Shown here in pieces: positions 16,849 to 26,173 of a stretch of 51,658 nt of DNA (positions within the stretch are counted from its first letter, which is position 1; the number at the start of each line of letters is the position of its first letter). The position numbers were made by a program, and so were the translations under genes. The notes beneath the pieces were generated by a model. The model saw only the letters and a list, made by a program, of their open reading frames with translations. It made no database searches and was not told the origin of the DNA. Source of the stretch: Propionibacteriaceae bacterium (GTDB taxonomy: Bacteria; Actinomycetota; Actinomycetes; Propionibacteriales; Propionibacteriaceae); contig JADGPA010000034.1 of the NCBI GenBank assembly GCA_017882685.1, positions 1 to 51,658 on the forward strand, read 5' to 3'.

Positions 16849-19020
16849 TCAACTCTGGACGACGAGTTCGATCTCCGAGCGCGGCAGCCGCAGCGGGCCG
16901 GAGAAGTCGTTCATGATCCCCGCCAGCCGGAACGCCTGCTCGTTGTGGTACAGGTCCTCGAGGCTCAGGGGCTTGCCGTCCAGACCCGACAGCGGGATCT
17001 GCCAGTTGGGATACTCGGTGCTCGTGCCGGGCTGGTTCTGTGTCCGGCGGTCCCCGACGGCGTCGGTGAGGGCTGCACAGAGCACCCGCGCGGGGGTGGC
17101 CACAAGGTAGCGGTGCATGGCCTCGACGATCTCCTCCGTTGTCGCAGGGTAGGCGGTGAGGAACCCGCGCTCCCGCAGCGCGTCGATGAACGCGTTTCGC
17201 TCCCGCTCTGCGTTGCCGAGTTCGGTGGCCAGCGACTCGGTGAGCAGGCCCAGCTCGTACTGCAGCTTGATGTGATCACCGGCGAGATAGCCGGCTGTCG
17301 GGGGCAAATCGTGGGTTGTGACCGAGGCGAGGCAGTACTCCCGCCACGCCTCCGGAGGCAGCGGACGGCCGTCTGAGTCCCGCTCGAACCAGGCGATCGA
17401 GGTGCCGAGGATGCCGCGCTCGCGCAGGTAGTCGCGCACCGATGGCTCGACGACGCCAAGGTCCTCCCCTACCACCAGCGCGGCGGCGCGGTGCGCCTCG
17501 AGGGCGAGGATGCCAACCATGGCCTCGTGGTTGTACCGGACATAGGAGCCCTCGTTCGCCGCCATTCCGGCCGGGATCCACCACAACCGGAAGAGGCCCA
17601 TGATGTGGTCGACGCGGACGCCGCCGGAGTGGCGCAGGATGCCGGCCACCATGCTGCGGAAAGGCGCGTAGGAAAGGTCGTCCATCCGGTCGGGACGCCA
17701 GGGCGCCTGGCCCCAGTCCTGGCCCGTCTGGTTGAAGTGGTCCGGTGGTGCGCCGACGCTGATACCCTCCGCGAACAGGTTGCCGTAGGTCCAGGCCTCC
17801 GCGCTATGCGCGCCCACGCCGACAGCCAGGTCGCTCATGATGCCGATCCGCATGCCGGCCTCCTTGGCCGCGGATTGGGCTGCGCGTAGCTGGTCGTCTG
17901 CGATCCACTGCAGCCAGGTGTAGAAGATGATCGTGTCCACGTGCTGCTGGGCGAACAGCGCAACCCTCGGCGAGGACGGACGCCGCAACTCCGCCGGCCA
18001 CTCCCGCCAGTTGTAGCCGAACCGGTTCACCAGCGCCGACCAGGTGGCGAACTGGGTGAGGCCGCGTCCCTCCCGGCGCAGGAAGTCGTTGAACGCCATC
18101 CGCCGGGCCGGGCGCAACCCGTGGTCGTAGATGACCCGCAGTGCCTCGACCTTCGCCGTCCAGACCGGGTCGCGCTTGATCAGCTGCTCGCCGGTGAGTT
18201 CCTTCTTCAGCCTGGCCTTCAGTTGCGCGATCCGGGCGCGGGCGCGCTCGTCGAGGTCGGCGTACTCCGGCACCAGCTCCGGACGGATGTAGAGCGGGTT
18301 CACGTAGCGGCGCGAGTTCGGCAGGTACGGGGACGGTTCCAGCGGCGGCGCCGGCTCTGCGGCGTGCAGCGGGTTGACGAGCACGAAGCTGGCGAACTGC
18401 TGGGTGGACGACCAGGTGGCCAGGTCGGCCAGGTCGAGCAGGTCCCCGATGCCCCAGGAGTCGGCGGACGCGACGCTGTACAGCTGCGCTGCGTAGCCCC
18501 AGGCCCGCTTCTCCCCCATCGACGCGGGGAAGCCGAGGAACGCCGGGCTCACAACCAGCGTCGACTCGGCCTGGCCGGCTTCGGTTGTGGCCTGCAGCCG
18601 GTGGTAGCCGAGCGGCAGGTCGGCGTGCAGCTCGAACGCGGCCTGCCCGGTGAGGACGCCGTCGATCCAGCGGGCCGGCTCGTCGTCGTCGGTCTGCGGC
18701 ACGTCCTGCCAGCCGCCTTCCTCGAGCCGGACGGCGAGGCGCACCCACTGCCCGTCGGGCAGGTGCACGTGCACCCGGCGTGGGGTGCCCTGTTCCATCA
18801 CGACGCAGGGTTGCAGCAGGCGGGTCCAGGGCCGTTGCAGATGGGCCTCCAGCGCTGCCCGCGCCTTGTCGGGATCGGCAGCGTCGACATCCATGCCGGC
18901 GAGGATGGCGATCACGGTCTCGTCAGTCACCTCGGTGAGGCGGCCCTTCCAGTCCCAGAACTCTGTGGCGATCCCGAAAGCCGATGCGAGCTCACTGAGG
19001 AACTGATTGGACAAGGCCAT
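16849..19020 (-). CDS. malQ: 4-alpha-glucanotransferase (amylomaltase, GH77)
   Basis: Transfers alpha-1,4-glucan segments between maltodextrins in the cytosol for glycogen and maltose metabolism. The 723-residue size and N-terminal extension (about residues 1-160) are typical of the actinobacterial form. The GH77 catalytic residues are visible: the Asp nucleophile in GGVRVDHIMGLFRLWWIP, the Glu acid/base in VVGEDLGVVE and the third Asp in TTHDLPPTAGYL; NEGSYVRYNHEAM is also conserved. It lies 58 bases downstream of marR on the same strand, with its own TATCGT -10-like hexamer in the gap. Confidence 0.96.
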   Translation of the reverse strand: MALSNQFLSELASAFGIATEFWDWKGRLTEVTDETVIAILAGMDVDAADPDKARAALEAHLQRPWTRLLQPCVVMEQGTPRRVHVHLPDGQWVRLAVRLEEGGWQDVPQTDDDEPARWIDGVLTGQAAFELHADLPLGYHRLQATTEAGQAESTLVVSPAFLGFPASMGEKRAWGYAAQLYSVASADSWGIGDLLDLADLATWSSTQQFASFVLVNPLHAAEPAPPLEPSPYLPNSRRYVNPLYIRPELVPEYADLDERARARIAQLKARLKKELTGEQLIKRDPVWTAKVEALRVIYDHGLRPARRMAFNDFLRREGRGLTQFATWSALVNRFGYNWREWPAELRRPSSPRVALFAQQHVDTIIFYTWLQWIADDQLRAAQSAAKEAGMRIGIMSDLAVGVGAHSAEAWTYGNLFAEGISVGAPPDHFNQTGQDWGQAPWRPDRMDDLSYAPFRSMVAGILRHSGGVRVDHIMGLFRLWWIPAGMAANEGSYVRYNHEAMVGILALEAHRAAALVVGEDLGVVEPSVRDYLRERGILGTSIAWFERDSDGRPLPPEAWREYCLASVTTHDLPPTAGYLAGDHIKLQYELGLLTESLATELGNAERERNAFIDALRERGFLTAYPATTEEIVEAMHRYLVATPARVLCAALTDAVGDRRTQNQPGTSTEYPNWQIPLSGLDGKPLSLEDLYHNEQAFRLAGIMNDFSGPLRLPRSEIELVVQS

Positions 19021-19078
19021 GCCAGGGACACCTTCTTCAGCAGCTGACGGGTCAGTTAACGATACCGGTACGGCGCGC

Positions 19079-19570
19079 TCAGGCCCGCTCGAACGGCGCC
19101 AGCAGACGCCGCAGTAGCGTGGCCAGTTCTTCGCGTTCGGCCGGTTCGATGGCTGACAGCACCCTGCGCTCGTAGGCGAGCAGGTCGGCGAGGGCTTGCT
19201 GCACCCGGTCGCGGCCGACGTCGGTGAGCTTCACCAGCACGCCGCGGCGGTCGTCGTGGTTGGGCTGGCGGATCACGAGACCCCTTGCCTCGAGCCGGTT
19301 GACCCGGTTCGTCATGGTGCCCGAGGTGGAAAGCGTCGCCCGGATCAGCTCGCCGGGCGACAACACACAGGGCCGGCCCTGGCGGCGCAGGGCTGCGAGG
19401 ACGTCGAACTCCCACACCTCCAGCTCGTGGGCGGCGAAGGCGTCCCTTCGGGCCCGGTCGAGGTGCTTGGCCAGCCGGCTGACACGCGAGAGGCTGCCGA
19501 GTGGGGTGACGTCGACGTCGGGGAGTTCGCGCGCCCAGGCGGCGAGGATCAGGTCCACCTCGTCAGCCAT
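19079..19570 (-). CDS. MarR-family transcriptional regulator
   Basis: A 163-residue winged-helix regulator. The recognition region is LSPGELIRATLSTSGTMTNRVNRLEARGLVIRQPNHDDRRGVLVKLTDVGRD, including the DxRxG wing of the family. I chose the ATG at 19570, preceded by a G-rich ribosome site; a TTG two codons earlier is in frame. The palindrome at 19588-19601 abuts the promoter -10, so autorepression is likely. An MFS transporter gene lies just upstream and malQ downstream on the same strand; either could be a target. Confidence 0.92.
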   Translation of the reverse strand: MADEVDLILAAWARELPDVDVTPLGSLSRVSRLAKHLDRARRDAFAAHELEVWEFDVLAALRRQGRPCVLSPGELIRATLSTSGTMTNRVNRLEARGLVIRQPNHDDRRGVLVKLTDVGRDRVQQALADLLAYERRVLSAIEPAEREELATLLRRLLAPFERA

Positions 19571-19587
19571 GCCCAACCCCCCGGATA

Positions 19588-19606
19588 TCTCGATGTCGAG
19601 ACTTTA
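19588..19606 (-). promoter_or_regulatory. MarR operator-like palindrome next to the marR -10 hexamer
   Basis: TCTCGA-TG-TCGAGA (19588-19601) is a perfect six-base inverted repeat. It directly abuts TAAAGT on the minus strand (complement of 19601-19606), so it would cover the transcription start of the regulator gene. The size and AT/GC pattern fit operators of MarR proteins. Binding is inferred. Confidence 0.55.
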
Positions 19607-19624
19607 CCGGCTGTCGGTGCCACG

Positions 19625-21004
19625 TCACAGCGTGACGGAGTGGTTCTCCACGGCGCCGACCCGGACGGCGGTCGCAACGCTGAGCAGGCCGAGCACCGCC
19701 ATCACCGTCAGGAGCCCGCCGAAACCGAGCGTCGGGTTCGCCTGGCTGGTACCGAGCACGAACATTGTGCCGGCCAGGCCTGCGCCGATGCCGGCCCCCA
19801 GCGCCTCCCCCATCTGCAGCGAGGACGTGTTCCGTCCGATCTCCACCGGCGCCGACAGCTGCATCACCGCCAGCGAGGTGCTGGCAACGGCCAGCCCCAT
19901 GCCAAGGCCGGCGAACACCCAGCCGATGACGCTCAGCGCGACCAGCCGTCCGGGCAGCCAGCCGGCGACGGCCAGCGCGGCCAGCCCTGCTGCAGTGCTG
20001 GCAGCGCCGACGGCGATGATCAGGTCGCGACGCAGGCGCAGCCACGGCCGGGACTGCAGCCATGCACCTGCCATCCAGCCGACCGACCCGATCGTGATGA
20101 AGATACCGGCGTTCTGCAGGCTGAAGCCCTCGACCTGCACCAGCATCAGCGGCAGGAAGCTCTGCGCGCCGGCGTACCCGGCAGAGATGGCCGCGCGGGT
20201 GCCGATGACGGCGTCCAGACCGCGTCCGTAGAACCCGAAACCAGTGGGCAGCAAAGCCGGCAGGCCGTACCACAGCAGCGCGAGGCCACCGGCCAGCCAG
20301 GCCAGCGACCACCATTCGATGCGCTGGCCGGCCAGCTGCACACCCATGGCGCCAAGGGCGACCAGCGCTGCCGACCACAACTGGCGCCTGTTGACGGACA
20401 CGTGATCGTGCGGCGGCAGCTCTGCGCGCAACAACGGGCGGATGATGAGGGCACCGGCGAAGAGCAACAACGGCAGCACCGACCAGAACACCCAGTGCCA
20501 GGAGGCGTGCTCGGTGAGCCAGGCGGCGATCGGCGGCCCGAGGAAGGACGGCCCCATCCAGGCGGCGGAGAACCCGGTGAGCATCCGGGCCCGCTCCTGC
20601 TCGTCGAAGACGCGAGCGACAAGGACCATCACCGCGAGGTTCATAGTGCCCCCGCCGAGGCCCTGGACGAACCGTCCGAGCAGCAGCAGCGGCATCGTCG
20701 AGGCTGAACCGGCCAGTACCAGGCCGACGGCGAAGACCACGAAACCGACCATCATCGGCGCCTTGGGGCCCACCCGGTCACTGAACTGGCCGGCGGCGAC
20801 GATGGCGAAGGTCTGCGCGAGCCCGAACGCCGTGAACGCCCACGCGTACAGGTCGACGTCACCGAGGTCCCTCGCCGCCGCCGGCATCGCTGTGAGCACG
20901 GCCATCGCCTCGAAGGCGATCGCGACCACGCAGATCAGCAGCCCGATGGTGAGGCCCCGGCGCGAGGGGCGCGGGATCGTCGCCGCCGCCACTTCCCCGC
21001 TCAT
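19625..21004 (-). CDS. MFS transporter (multidrug-efflux-like)
   Basis: A 459-residue protein with about 14 hydrophobic segments. The first half has the MFS motif A region QFSDRVGPKAPMMVG and motif C-like FVQGLGGGTMNLAVM, and the following GFSAAWMGPSFLGPPIAAWLTEHASWHWVFW is typical of drug:H+ antiporters. GGAGGAG sits before the ATG at 21004. It precedes marR on the same strand with 54 bases between, suggesting that the regulator controls efflux, although the operator lies after, not before, this gene. Confidence 0.9.
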   Translation of the reverse strand: MSGEVAAATIPRPSRRGLTIGLLICVVAIAFEAMAVLTAMPAAARDLGDVDLYAWAFTAFGLAQTFAIVAAGQFSDRVGPKAPMMVGFVVFAVGLVLAGSASTMPLLLLGRFVQGLGGGTMNLAVMVLVARVFDEQERARMLTGFSAAWMGPSFLGPPIAAWLTEHASWHWVFWSVLPLLLFAGALIIRPLLRAELPPHDHVSVNRRQLWSAALVALGAMGVQLAGQRIEWWSLAWLAGGLALLWYGLPALLPTGFGFYGRGLDAVIGTRAAISAGYAGAQSFLPLMLVQVEGFSLQNAGIFITIGSVGWMAGAWLQSRPWLRLRRDLIIAVGAASTAAGLAALAVAGWLPGRLVALSVIGWVFAGLGMGLAVASTSLAVMQLSAPVEIGRNTSSLQMGEALGAGIGAGLAGTMFVLGTSQANPTLGFGGLLTVMAVLGLLSVATAVRVGAVENHSVTL

Positions 21005-21140
21005 TCGTGCTCCTCCTCCGTCCGGACCGCCTAGAAGTGTCTCACGGCGCCGCGCACCCGCCCGGGCCGCGAGCGCGCCCGATGGGTTACTGGGTACGGT
21101 GGGAGTGACCCGGCAGCTCGGACGTGCAAAGGCGGTCTGA

Positions 21141-21395
21141 ATGACCAGCGAGAAACCGCAGACGACAACCATCGTCAAGGAGCGCACCGACCTGCGCCCC
21201 GAGGAGGGCGACCACGAGCGCTTCTCCCACTACGTCCCCAAGGCCAAGCTCACCGAGGCCATGGTGATGGGGACTCCCGTGATCGCACTGTGCGGCAAGG
21301 TGTGGGTGCCCTCACGCAACCCCGACCGGTTCCCGGTCTGCCCGGAGTGCAAGGAGATCTGGGCGACGATGCGTCACGACGGCCCGGAGAGCTGA
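21141..21395 (+). CDS. DUF3039 family protein
   Basis: An 84-residue soluble protein. The FSHYVPKAKLTEAMVMGTPVIALCGKVWVPSRNPDRFPVCPECKEIW core is the actinobacterial DUF3039 signature, with three cysteines (CGKxW and CPEC) that could form a metal knuckle. Its role is unknown. It is followed 23 bases later by the sixA-like gene on the same strand. A TACGGT -10-like hexamer lies near 21095 and the gene has only a weak ribosome site. Confidence 0.9.
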   Translation: MTSEKPQTTTIVKERTDLRPEEGDHERFSHYVPKAKLTEAMVMGTPVIALCGKVWVPSRNPDRFPVCPECKEIWATMRHDGPES

Positions 21396-21405
21396 TCCCC
21401 CGCCT

Positions 21406-21411
21406 TAGGAT
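21406..21411 (+). promoter_or_regulatory. putative -10 element of a leaderless sixA-like promoter
   Basis: TAGGAT followed by seven bases and the ATG at 21419. It allows separate transcription from the DUF3039 gene. Confidence 0.3.
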
Positions 21412-21418
21412 GAGGCCC

Positions 21419-21916
21419 ATGGCCACCAAGACGCTGATTGTCCTACGCCACGCAAAGTCCTCCTGGCAGACGACGGAACCGGACCTGCGGCGTCCGTTGT
21501 CCGACCGGGGCGAGCGGGACGCGGTTGCCGCCGGCAAGGTCCTGGCCGGCTACGGACTCGACGTGGTGCTGGCTTCGACGGCCACCCGCGTCCAGCAGAC
21601 CTGGGAAGCGGTGCAGACCGGCGGCGCGAGCTGCGCCGACGTCCGCACCTCGGAGATGATCTACCACGCATGGGCCAGCGAGCTGCTCACCGAGCTGCAC
21701 GAGCTGGACGAAGCCAAGCACACCGCGCTTCTGATCGGCCACCAGCCGACGCTGTCCGACCTGATCGTTGAGCTGGCCAAGCCGTCCCCGCTCACCGAGC
21801 GGGTCGCGGCCAAGTTCCCCACCGCCGGCCTCGCCGTGCTCACCTACCGCGGCGCCTGGAAGACCCTGAGCGAGGGCAAGGCGACGCTGAAGCGGTTCGA
21901 GATCCCGCGCGGCTGA
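21419..21916 (+). CDS. SixA-type histidine phosphatase
   Basis: A 165-residue member of the histidine phosphatase superfamily. The catalytic RHAKSSW motif is near the N-terminus (LIVLRHAKSSW), the second Arg lies in SDRGERDAVAAG, and the second His is in LLIGHQPTLSDLI. Single-domain proteins of this type act on phosphohistidine or small phosphoesters; the substrate here is unknown. A second ATG at 21410 is in frame. It converges on ahcY with four bases between the stops. Confidence 0.9.
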   Translation: MATKTLIVLRHAKSSWQTTEPDLRRPLSDRGERDAVAAGKVLAGYGLDVVLASTATRVQQTWEAVQTGGASCADVRTSEMIYHAWASELLTELHELDEAKHTALLIGHQPTLSDLIVELAKPSPLTERVAAKFPTAGLAVLTYRGAWKTLSEGKATLKRFEIPRG

Positions 21917-21920
21917 GGAG

Positions 21921-23336
<1,416 letters not shown>

Positions 23337-23344
23337 GAAACGAC

Positions 23345-23350
23345 ACCCTA
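23345..23350 (-). promoter_or_regulatory. putative -10 element of a leaderless ahcY promoter
   Basis: TAGGGT on the minus strand, eight bases from the GTG start. Confidence 0.35.
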
Positions 23351-23402
23351 CGCGAGGCTGCGCGGTTCAATAGCATCACGCCGCAGGAGGAGGATACCGG
23401 CC

Positions 23403-24566
23403 GTGAGCATTCCGGGCGACGCCGTCAGCATCGTGGGCATCGGCATGTTGCCGGTGCTGCGCGCCCACCGCCCGGGGCTGCGCCAGCTGGGCGCGGAAGC
23501 GGTGCACAAGGCGATGGCCGACGCCGGTGTTGACCACGCCGACGCGCTGTTCGTCGGCAACATGCTCGCAGACGAGCTACAGGGCCAGAAGCACCTCGCC
23601 ACCCTGATCGCCGACGAGGCGGGGCTGTATGGGATCGAGGCGCTCCAGGTGCGGGCGGCGACGGCCACCGGCGCAGCGGCCCTGCGCATGGCCTACCTCG
23701 CTGTCGCCAGCGGGCAGGCAGAGGTGGCCATAGCCCTCGGCGTGGAGAAGATGAGCAGCCACCGTGACCAGGTGGTGGCTGCGCTGGCCAAGGCACTGGA
23801 CGCAGAACTGGAGGTACCCACCGGCGCCACCCTGCTGAGCCAGAACGCGAAGCTGATGGCGCTGTACCTCGAACGCTACGGACTGTCGATCACCGACTTC
23901 GACGGCTTCGCGCTCAACGCCCATGCCAACGCCAACCACAATCCGAACGCCCTGTTCCATGACCGGACGGTCACCGCAACCCAGGTGGACGATTCCCCTG
24001 TGGTCTCAGCGCCGCTCCGGCTACACGACGCCGCGCCGATCTGTGATGGCGCGGCGGCCGTCGTCCTCACCCGGACGGGGCAGGCCCGCGCGTTCACCGA
24101 CCTGCCGGTGAGGATGCTGGGGGCCAGCGTGGTCACCGACCGGTTCCGGATCGCTGACCGGGCGGACCCGCTGTACCTGGCCGCGTCCGCCCGTTCGGTG
24201 CGCGACGCCTTCCGGCGGGCGAACGTGCACCGTTCCGACGTCGGCCTTTTCGAGGTGCACGACGCCTTCTCGATCATGAGCTGCCTGATCCTGGAGGCCA
24301 CAGGGTTCGCAGCCCCCGGCGATGGTTGGCGGCTGGCTGCCGAAGGTCGCATCCGGCTGGACGGCGACCTGCCCGTCTCCACCATGGGCGGGTTGAAGGC
24401 GCGCGGACACCCGATCGGGGCTTCTGCGATCTACCAGACCTGCGAGATCGTGCAGCAGCTCACCGGAAGGGCCGGTGCGAACCAGCTGGCCGACCCGCGA
24501 ATCGCGCTGCTGCAGAGCGTCGGTGGGGCCGGCGGCACCGTCCTCACCCACATCTTCGGCACCTGA
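23403..24566 (+). CDS. thiolase-fold protein (SCP2/acetyl-CoA acetyltransferase-like) lacking the nucleophilic Cys
   Basis: A 387-residue thiolase-superfamily protein. The C-terminal half has the FEVHDAF motif and the catalytic His block GGLKARGHPIGASA. The position of the acyl-accepting Cys, normally NACASG, reads AATATG (codons GCG ACG GCC ACC), so the nucleophile is Thr or absent, and the second Cys loop reads QSVGGAGG without Cys. It is therefore unlikely to be an ordinary thiolase; a condensing partner or non-catalytic role is possible. The GTG start has AGGAGGAGG nine bases upstream. It diverges from ahcY. Confidence 0.88.
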   Translation: MSIPGDAVSIVGIGMLPVLRAHRPGLRQLGAEAVHKAMADAGVDHADALFVGNMLADELQGQKHLATLIADEAGLYGIEALQVRAATATGAAALRMAYLAVASGQAEVAIALGVEKMSSHRDQVVAALAKALDAELEVPTGATLLSQNAKLMALYLERYGLSITDFDGFALNAHANANHNPNALFHDRTVTATQVDDSPVVSAPLRLHDAAPICDGAAAVVLTRTGQARAFTDLPVRMLGASVVTDRFRIADRADPLYLAASARSVRDAFRRANVHRSDVGLFEVHDAFSIMSCLILEATGFAAPGDGWRLAAEGRIRLDGDLPVSTMGGLKARGHPIGASAIYQTCEIVQQLTGRAGANQLADPRIALLQSVGGAGGTVLTHIFGT

Positions 24567-24597
24567 CCAGCGGGCTTCCCGCGCCCGGTGCGATGGG

Positions 24598-24603
24598 TAG
24601 CGT
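24598..24603 (+). promoter_or_regulatory. putative -10 element of a leaderless P-loop protein promoter
   Basis: TAGCGT followed by six bases and the ATG at 24610. Confidence 0.35.
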
Positions 24604-24609
24604 GGGGAG

Positions 24610-25152
24610 ATGCCGACAGTCCTGTTCCTGACCGGGGCCCCGGTCAGCGGAAAGTCGACGCTGGCGCGCCTGCTGGTCGAGGAGCGTCCGCCCGCCCTGC
24701 TGCTCGACATCGACGCGCTCCGCGACCAGCTCGGTGGCTGGCGTGCCGACCCCGGTGCCGCCGGTGAGCACGCCCGGCGGCTCGCCCTCGTCCTGTCCGG
24801 CGAGCAGTTGCGGCAGGACGCAGATGTGGTGGTGCCTCAGTTCGTCCGACGGCCCGAGCTGATCGAGCAGTTCCGTGACCTGGCCACTGCCACAGGGAGC
24901 CGGTTCGTCCTCGTTGCGCTCGTCAGCAGCCCCGAGGAGGCAGCAGCCCGTTTCCGGGCCCGCAGCGGTTCGAAGGACCCGCTGCACAGGAACGCTGCCT
25001 TCCTCCAGGACTCGGCGGACGCAAAGCCGGTCGAGGAGCTGTACGCCGACATGCTGTCGATGCTGGCCGGCTTCCCGGAGGCGATCTACGTCGAATCGGT
25101 TCCCGGCGATATTGAGGGCACGCTCGCGTCCCTGCGCGAGGTCGCTCGCTAG
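24610..25152 (+). CDS. P-loop kinase-like (AAA_33 type) ATP-binding protein
   Basis: A 180-residue small NTPase or kinase. Walker A is GAPVSGKST at about 9-17, followed by a DIDALRDQLGGW acidic site and a lid-like RFRARSG region with basic residues. The layout resembles zeta-toxin/adenylylsulfate-kinase-like proteins that phosphorylate small molecules, but no substrate signature is evident. It ends four bases inside the convergent CDF gene. Confidence 0.82.
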   Translation: MPTVLFLTGAPVSGKSTLARLLVEERPPALLLDIDALRDQLGGWRADPGAAGEHARRLALVLSGEQLRQDADVVVPQFVRRPELIEQFRDLATATGSRFVLVALVSSPEEAAARFRARSGSKDPLHRNAAFLQDSADAKPVEELYADMLSMLAGFPEAIYVESVPGDIEGTLASLREVAR

Positions 25153-26087
25153 ACTCCGCGGTCGATGTCGGGCTCGAGGTAGAGCGCCGTGACCTCGGAG
25201 TTCGTCGCCCGGACGGCGGCCTCTGCGTTGTCGATCACCTGGGCAACGCGCGCGGCGGACTCGGTGGGCTCGACGGCGATCTTCGCAGCGACAAGGATCT
25301 CGCTGGGGCCGAGGTGCAGGGTCTTGAGGTGGATCACGCGCAGGACGCCTTCGGCGCCGGCAAGGGCCACCGTGATCCCCTCGATGGCCTCAGGGGTGGC
25401 CGCCTCGCCGAGCAACAGGCTGCGGGTCTCCATGGCGAGCGTGATCGCGACCAGGATCAGCAGCACGCCGATCAGCCCGGTGCCGGCAACGTCCCACAGC
25501 CCGATGTGCGTGAGCAGGGTCATCCCCACTCCCATCAGGGCAAAGACCAGGCCGAGGAGCGCCGCGAAGTCCTCCAGCAGGATCACCGGCAGGTCGGGCG
25601 ACTTGGCCGAACGAATGAACTGGGCCCACGACTTCGTGCCCTTCAGCGGCAACGACTCGCGGATGGCGGTGCGAAAGCTGAAGCCCTCCGCAATGACCGC
25701 GAAACCGAGAACGGCGATCGGCACCCACCACCACTGGCTCTCCAACAGCTCGTTCGGGTGGCCGGAGGCGATCTCTTCGTACTTGTGGAACGCCTCGTAG
25801 AGGGCGAACAGGCCACCGAGGCTGAACAGGATCACCGAGACAAGGAAGGCGCTGATGAACGGCGCCCGGCCGTAGCCGAACGGATGCTCCTGTGTCGCTT
25901 CCCGCTTCGCCACCGCGCCGCCCCGCAGCAGCAGGAGCTGGTTGCTGGTATCTGCGACCGAGTGCACATCCTCGGCCAGCATGGACGCCGCCCCGGTCAA
26001 CGCCCACGCGCCGAACTTCGTGACGGCGATGAATGCGTTAGCCGCCAGTGCGGCGACGATCGCCTTGTTTCCGCCCTGTGTGCTCAT
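25149..26087 (-). CDS. cation diffusion facilitator (CDF) family transporter
   Basis: A 312-residue inner-membrane metal exporter, probably for Zn2+ or a related divalent ion. Six membrane segments are followed by a cytosolic domain of about 90 residues. The metal site in TM2 is EDVHSVADTSNQ (H42, D46), with a TM5 partner in THIGLWDVAGTG. No Fe/Zn discriminating motif can be read with confidence. A strong hairpin separates it from the tobH-like gene upstream on the same strand, arguing for independent transcription. Confidence 0.92.
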   Translation of the reverse strand: MSTQGGNKAIVAALAANAFIAVTKFGAWALTGAASMLAEDVHSVADTSNQLLLLRGGAVAKREATQEHPFGYGRAPFISAFLVSVILFSLGGLFALYEAFHKYEEIASGHPNELLESQWWWVPIAVLGFAVIAEGFSFRTAIRESLPLKGTKSWAQFIRSAKSPDLPVILLEDFAALLGLVFALMGVGMTLLTHIGLWDVAGTGLIGVLLILVAITLAMETRSLLLGEAATPEAIEGITVALAGAEGVLRVIHLKTLHLGPSEILVAAKIAVEPTESAARVAQVIDNAEAAVRATNSEVTALYLEPDIDRGV

Positions 26088-26108
26088 CGCGTCATCCTGC
26101 CATCCTCG

Positions 26109-26162
26109 CCGACTTGTCAGAATCTCACGGCGCTATAGGTCAGCGAGATTCTGACAAGTCGG
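26109..26162. repeat. 18-bp perfect inverted repeat, terminator-like intergenic hairpin
   Basis: CCGACTTGTCAGAATCTC (26109-26126) is exactly complementary to GAGATTCTGACAAGTCGG (26145-26162), with an 18-base loop. Flanking CCTC/GAGG can extend the stem. It begins 11 bases after the stop of the minus-strand tobH-like gene and ends 21 bases before the CDF start, so it could terminate or stabilise the upstream mRNA. No T-run is present. A related sequence occurs at 38003-38035. Confidence 0.75.
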
Positions 26163-26173
26163 AGAGGAGGGGG

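Noticed and set aside
23337-23402. Possible SAH/SAM riboswitch in the ahcY leader
   Set aside because: The gap to the divergent gene is only 66 bases, the ahcY start appears leaderless, and no riboswitch-like helix pattern was seen.
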